DNA of 9,926 nt. It comes from Paracoccaceae bacterium. Its GTDB lineage: Bacteria; Pseudomonadota; Alphaproteobacteria; Rhodobacterales; Rhodobacteraceae. The notes beneath the pieces were generated by a model. It was not told the DNA's origin. It worked only from the letters and a program-made list of their open reading frames with translations, and searched no databases. Shown piece by piece: positions 7,875 to 9,926 of the stretch; the first letter of the stretch is position 1; each line of letters opens with the position of its first letter. A program made the position numbers and the translations under genes. Location: positions 1-9,926 of the forward strand of contig JABSSB010000107.1 in NCBI GenBank assembly GCA_013214715.1, read 5' to 3'.

Positions 7875-7881
7875 AGTTTCA
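7865..7881. promoter_or_regulatory. Palindromic operator candidate 2
   Basis: TGAAACACTCAGTTTCA is a 6-5-6 inverted repeat with the same arms as the site at 7826-7841, the centres being about 39.5 bp apart. It overlaps the expected -10/+1 region of the rightward promoter and ends 6 bp before the ribosome site of the RpiR gene, as expected for autorepression. An extra GAAAC half-site at 7857-7861 lies just upstream, in ATCGAAACGAT. Confidence 0.6.
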
Positions 7882-7899
7882 GATTGAAGGGGGATTCGG

Positions 7900-8766
7900 G
7901 TGGCGATCACCATCGAAGAGCGGATTGGTCAGCATTACGGCGGCCTGAGCGACAAGCTCAGGGTCGCGGCGGATTACGTCGCCGCCAATCCGGTTGAAGT
8001 GGCCACGCGCAGCTTACGGGCTGTGGCGACCACTTCGGGTGTGTCCCCTGCCACGTTTTCGCGGCTCGCCCGTGCTCTTGGATATGATGATTACGAGGCC
8101 ATGCGCGATGATGGCCGCGCGGCCGTCGGCCGCCGGATGGTGCCGTTTTCGCAGCGCGCGCATGATCTGCGCACCTCCGGGGCGGGACAAAGCGGGCGCG
8201 AGGTTCTGGCCCGCCATGCCGCCGCCGCGCTTCACAATGTCAGTTTTCTGGAGCGTGACATCGCGCCCGGCAAGCTTGAGGCCGCGGTCGACGTGCTGCA
8301 CAAGGCGCGGCGCGTGCTTCTTGTCGGCTCACTCGGTTCGTCCGGTTTGGTCGATTATCTGGGCTATCAGATGCATTGGTTCGCCGCTGACTGGATTGTG
8401 GCAGGCCGAAATGGCACCGCGCTGGCCGCCGCGCTTTCGCGCTTGGGACCAGAGGATGCGGTACTGGCCCTGTCGAAAACCCCACATGCGAAACGCTCTG
8501 TCTCCGCGCTGGAAGCCGCACAGAAACGCGGTATTCCCACAGTGTTCATCACCGACACCTACAGCTCGCCCGCCCTGCCATTGGCGAGCCATGCTTTTGT
8601 GGTCCCGACCGAAGGACCGCAGTTTTTTTCCTCCTATGCCGCAACGGTGGTTCTTCTTGAAACAATCGTTTCCTTGCTGCTGGCCCGTGCTGGCGAGGAC
8701 GCCGAGGACCGCATTCGCGCGGCGGAGGATCAACTTCACAGTCTGGGGGAAACCTGGGCCCCGTGA
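7900..8766 (+). CDS. RpiR-family transcriptional regulator (HTH + SIS domain)
   Basis: A 288-residue cytoplasmic DNA-binding regulator. The N-terminal RpiR helix-turn-helix domain covers about residues 1-75, with the recognition part around TTSGVSPATFSRLARALGY (44-62). The SIS domain, which in this family usually binds a phosphosugar or another small effector, covers about 125-255, with VLLVGSLGSSG (139-149) and FITDTYSSP (216-224). Translation starts at GTG (7900), supported by AAGGGGG at 7887-7893 with a 6-nt spacer. The gene is divergent from the flavoprotein-BKACE-aminotransferase operon and followed after 39 nt by the TAXI binding-protein gene on the same strand. This arrangement, with two palindromes in the 101-bp divergent spacer, suggests it controls both directions. 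In catabolic gene clusters such regulators often sense an amino-acid-like ligand rather than a sugar; which ligand applies here is unknown. Confidence 0.93.
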   Translation: MAITIEERIGQHYGGLSDKLRVAADYVAANPVEVATRSLRAVATTSGVSPATFSRLARALGYDDYEAMRDDGRAAVGRRMVPFSQRAHDLRTSGAGQSGREVLARHAAAALHNVSFLERDIAPGKLEAAVDVLHKARRVLLVGSLGSSGLVDYLGYQMHWFAADWIVAGRNGTALAAALSRLGPEDAVLALSKTPHAKRSVSALEAAQKRGIPTVFITDTYSSPALPLASHAFVVPTEGPQFFSSYAATVVLLETIVSLLLARAGEDAEDRIRAAEDQLHSLGETWAP

Positions 8767-8805
8767 AAACCTGCAACCGTTCCATAATCAGGGAGTAAAA
8801 GGAAT

Positions 8806-9774
8806 ATGTTTGCTAAACATCTGTTCGGAAGCGCCGCGCTGGTCGCGGGCGTGGCCCTGTCCAGCGGCGCCATGGCGCAGCAGACCTTCATCACCATCGG
8901 CACCGGTGGTGTGACGGGCGTCTACTACCCCACCGGCGGCGCGATCTGTCGTCTGGTGAACAAGGACCGCAAGGAGCATGGCGTGCGCTGCTCGGTCGAA
9001 TCCACCGGTGGCTCGGTCTATAACACCCGCACCATCCGCGAAGGCGAGCTGGATTTCGGCGTGGTGCAGTCGGACGTGCAATCGGCGGCAATGGAAGGCG
9101 TGCGCGCCTTTGACGGGGATGAGCCCTATGGCGATCTGCGCGCGGTCTTTTCGGTCCACCCCGAGCCGATGCATGTGATGGTGCGCGCCGATTCGGGTAT
9201 CTCGTCCGTAGCAGATATGGCGGGCAAGCGCGTCAATATCGGCAATCCCGGCTCGGGCACGCGCGTTTTGGCGGGCGTTCTGATGGACGCGGCAGGCGTG
9301 ACGCCGGATGATTTCTCTCTGGCTGCCGAATTGAAATCCTCAGAACAGGCCGCAGCGCTCTGCGACGGCAAAATCGACGCCGCGATCTGGGCCGCCGGTC
9401 TGCCCAATGGCTCTTCGATGGAAGCCACATCGACCTGTGACATCCAGCTCTTGGACCTGACCACATCCGGCACCGACAAGGTGCTGGCCGATAACGCAGC
9501 TTATGCGGCGGCCACGATCCCAGGCGGCATGTATCCGGGGAATGACAGTGATGTGGCCTCCTGGGGGCCCAAAGCGACCTTTGTGACCGATGCGTCTGCC
9601 TCGGACGACGTGGTCTATGTGTTGGTGAAGGCGGTCTTTGAAAACTTTGATGATTTCAAGCGTCTGCACCCTGCCTTTGGTCGTCTGACCGAAGAGGAAA
9701 TGATCAAGGACGGCCTGTCGGCCCCGCTGCATCCCGGTGCGGTGAAATATTACACCGAGCGCGGCTGGATGTAA
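8806..9774 (+). CDS. TAXI-family TRAP transporter periplasmic solute-binding protein
   Basis: The 322-residue precursor has a signal peptide: a short basic start (MFAKH), a hydrophobic core and AMA at 22-24, with likely cleavage between A24 and Q25. The mature protein shows TAXI-family hallmarks: ITIGTGGVTGVYYPTGGAIC (29-48), VESTGGSVYNTRTI, the LDFGVVQSDVQ stretch and VNIGNPGSGTR at about 144-154. It would capture an organic acid or amino acid in the periplasm and deliver it to a TRAP permease; characterised TAXI proteins bind glutamate/glutamine or 2-oxoglutarate-like ligands. The ATG follows AAGGAAT, with GGGAG slightly further upstream. It lies 39 nt after the RpiR gene, likely in one transcript. 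No permease (DctQ/DctM or the fused form typical of TAXI systems) follows: a hairpin and a convergent gene come next. The ligand is unknown but is plausibly the substrate of the divergent operon. Confidence 0.93.
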   Translation: MFAKHLFGSAALVAGVALSSGAMAQQTFITIGTGGVTGVYYPTGGAICRLVNKDRKEHGVRCSVESTGGSVYNTRTIREGELDFGVVQSDVQSAAMEGVRAFDGDEPYGDLRAVFSVHPEPMHVMVRADSGISSVADMAGKRVNIGNPGSGTRVLAGVLMDAAGVTPDDFSLAAELKSSEQAAALCDGKIDAAIWAAGLPNGSSMEATSTCDIQLLDLTTSGTDKVLADNAAYAAATIPGGMYPGNDSDVASWGPKATFVTDASASDDVVYVLVKAVFENFDDFKRLHPAFGRLTEEEMIKDGLSAPLHPGAVKYYTERGWM

Positions 9775-9795
9775 TCCAACCCCTTTGGCGACATT

Positions 9796-9821
9796 GGCCC
9801 CGGCGGTGCGCTGCCGGGGCC
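9796..9821. terminator. GC-rich hairpin, probable (bidirectional) terminator
   Basis: GGCCCCGGC (9796-9804) pairs perfectly with GCCGGGGCC (9813-9821) around an 8-nt loop. It lies 22 nt after the stop of the TAXI binding-protein gene and just after the stop of the convergent gene at the right edge. Only two T residues follow on the plus strand and there is no T-tract on the other side, so efficiency as an intrinsic terminator is uncertain. Position and stem strength support the call. Confidence 0.65.
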
Positions 9822-9822
9822 T

Positions 9823-9926
9823 TCATAACACGTAAGCGACAGGGACAGCGGCTTCGATGATCAGCGGCGCCTTGATCCGGTCGGCATTGAACAGGTTGAT
9901 CACCCCTTCCAACGCCGCCGGTGCTT
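9823..9926 (-). CDS. 3' end of an unidentified convergent gene
   Basis: In one minus-strand frame the last 33 codons read APAALEGVINLFNADR then IKAPLIIEAAVPVAYVL, ending at TGA (9823-9825). The composition (hydrophobic and charged residues alternating, no rare codons) looks like real coding sequence, and the other two minus frames are less protein-like. The ending sits directly beside the hairpin at 9796-9821, which fits a gene end. The gene comes in from the right edge. The tail is too short to name a family, so no function is proposed. It is convergent with the TAXI gene and therefore not part of its transcript. Confidence 0.6.
   Translation of the reverse strand, partial: APAALEGVINLFNADRIKAPLIIEAAVPVAYVL

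Noticed and set aside
8767..8805. A separate promoter or operator between the RpiR and TAXI genes.
   Set aside because: The 39-bp gap contains only the ribosome site; no -10/-35 pair and no TGAAAC palindrome was seen.
7994..8914. Plus-strand open frame of 306 codons overlapping the RpiR and TAXI genes in another frame.
   Set aside because: It is Trp/Arg/Pro/Cys-rich, runs across two well-supported genes and shows no domain.

Overview
The window looks like a chromosomal segment of an alphaproteobacterium of the Roseobacter group (Rhodobacteraceae). The reasons are the GC-rich coding, a ParE sequence of alphaproteobacterial type, a DddL-type DMSP lyase, and a gene set typical of marine roseobacters: a TAXI-type TRAP binding protein, a dimethylglycine-dehydrogenase-like flavoprotein and a BKACE enzyme. 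The taxonomic call rests on memory of these families, not on a search. Eight coding regions are supported. The two at the window edges are partial. Nearly every base is coding or short intergenic DNA, and I found no tRNA, rRNA, CRISPR array, IS element or prophage gene.

Left part (1-3305). The 5' 557 codons of parE (topoisomerase IV subunit B) run leftwards off the window. A 128-bp divergent spacer separates it from a rightward gene for a cupin DMSP lyase, dddL, whose product makes DMS and acrylate from DMSP. A small PAPS-type sulfotransferase-like gene of unknown acceptor follows on the same strand. No acrylate or DMSP transport genes accompany dddL here.

Middle part (3330-7798, minus strand). 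This is a tightly packed, translationally coupled operon transcribed leftwards. Its order is a two-module FAD/GcvT amine dehydrogenase (dimethylglycine/sarcosine dehydrogenase type), a short divergent beta-keto acid cleavage enzyme (BKACE, DUF849), and a class III PLP aminotransferase. The junctions are a 1-bp TGATG overlap and a 6-nt gap.

Right part (7799-9926). The 101-bp divergent spacer carries two near-identical palindromes (TGAAAC-N4/5-GTTTCA) flanking a TTGACA -35 box. These are likely operators for the adjacent RpiR-family regulator, which reads rightwards from a GTG start. Next, probably in the same transcript, is a TAXI-family periplasmic solute-binding protein with a clear signal peptide. 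A GC-rich hairpin then separates it from the 3' end of a convergent gene that enters from the right edge.

Taken together, 3330-9774 reads as one regulated catabolic locus. A periplasmic receptor captures a small organic acid or amine. An FAD/folate enzyme would remove an N-alkyl group, a transaminase would remove the amino group, and the BKACE would cleave a resulting beta-keto acid with acetyl-CoA. The substrate is not known. The combination, plus an Asp-to-Asn change beside the BKACE metal-ligand glutamate, is the best candidate here for undescribed biochemistry.
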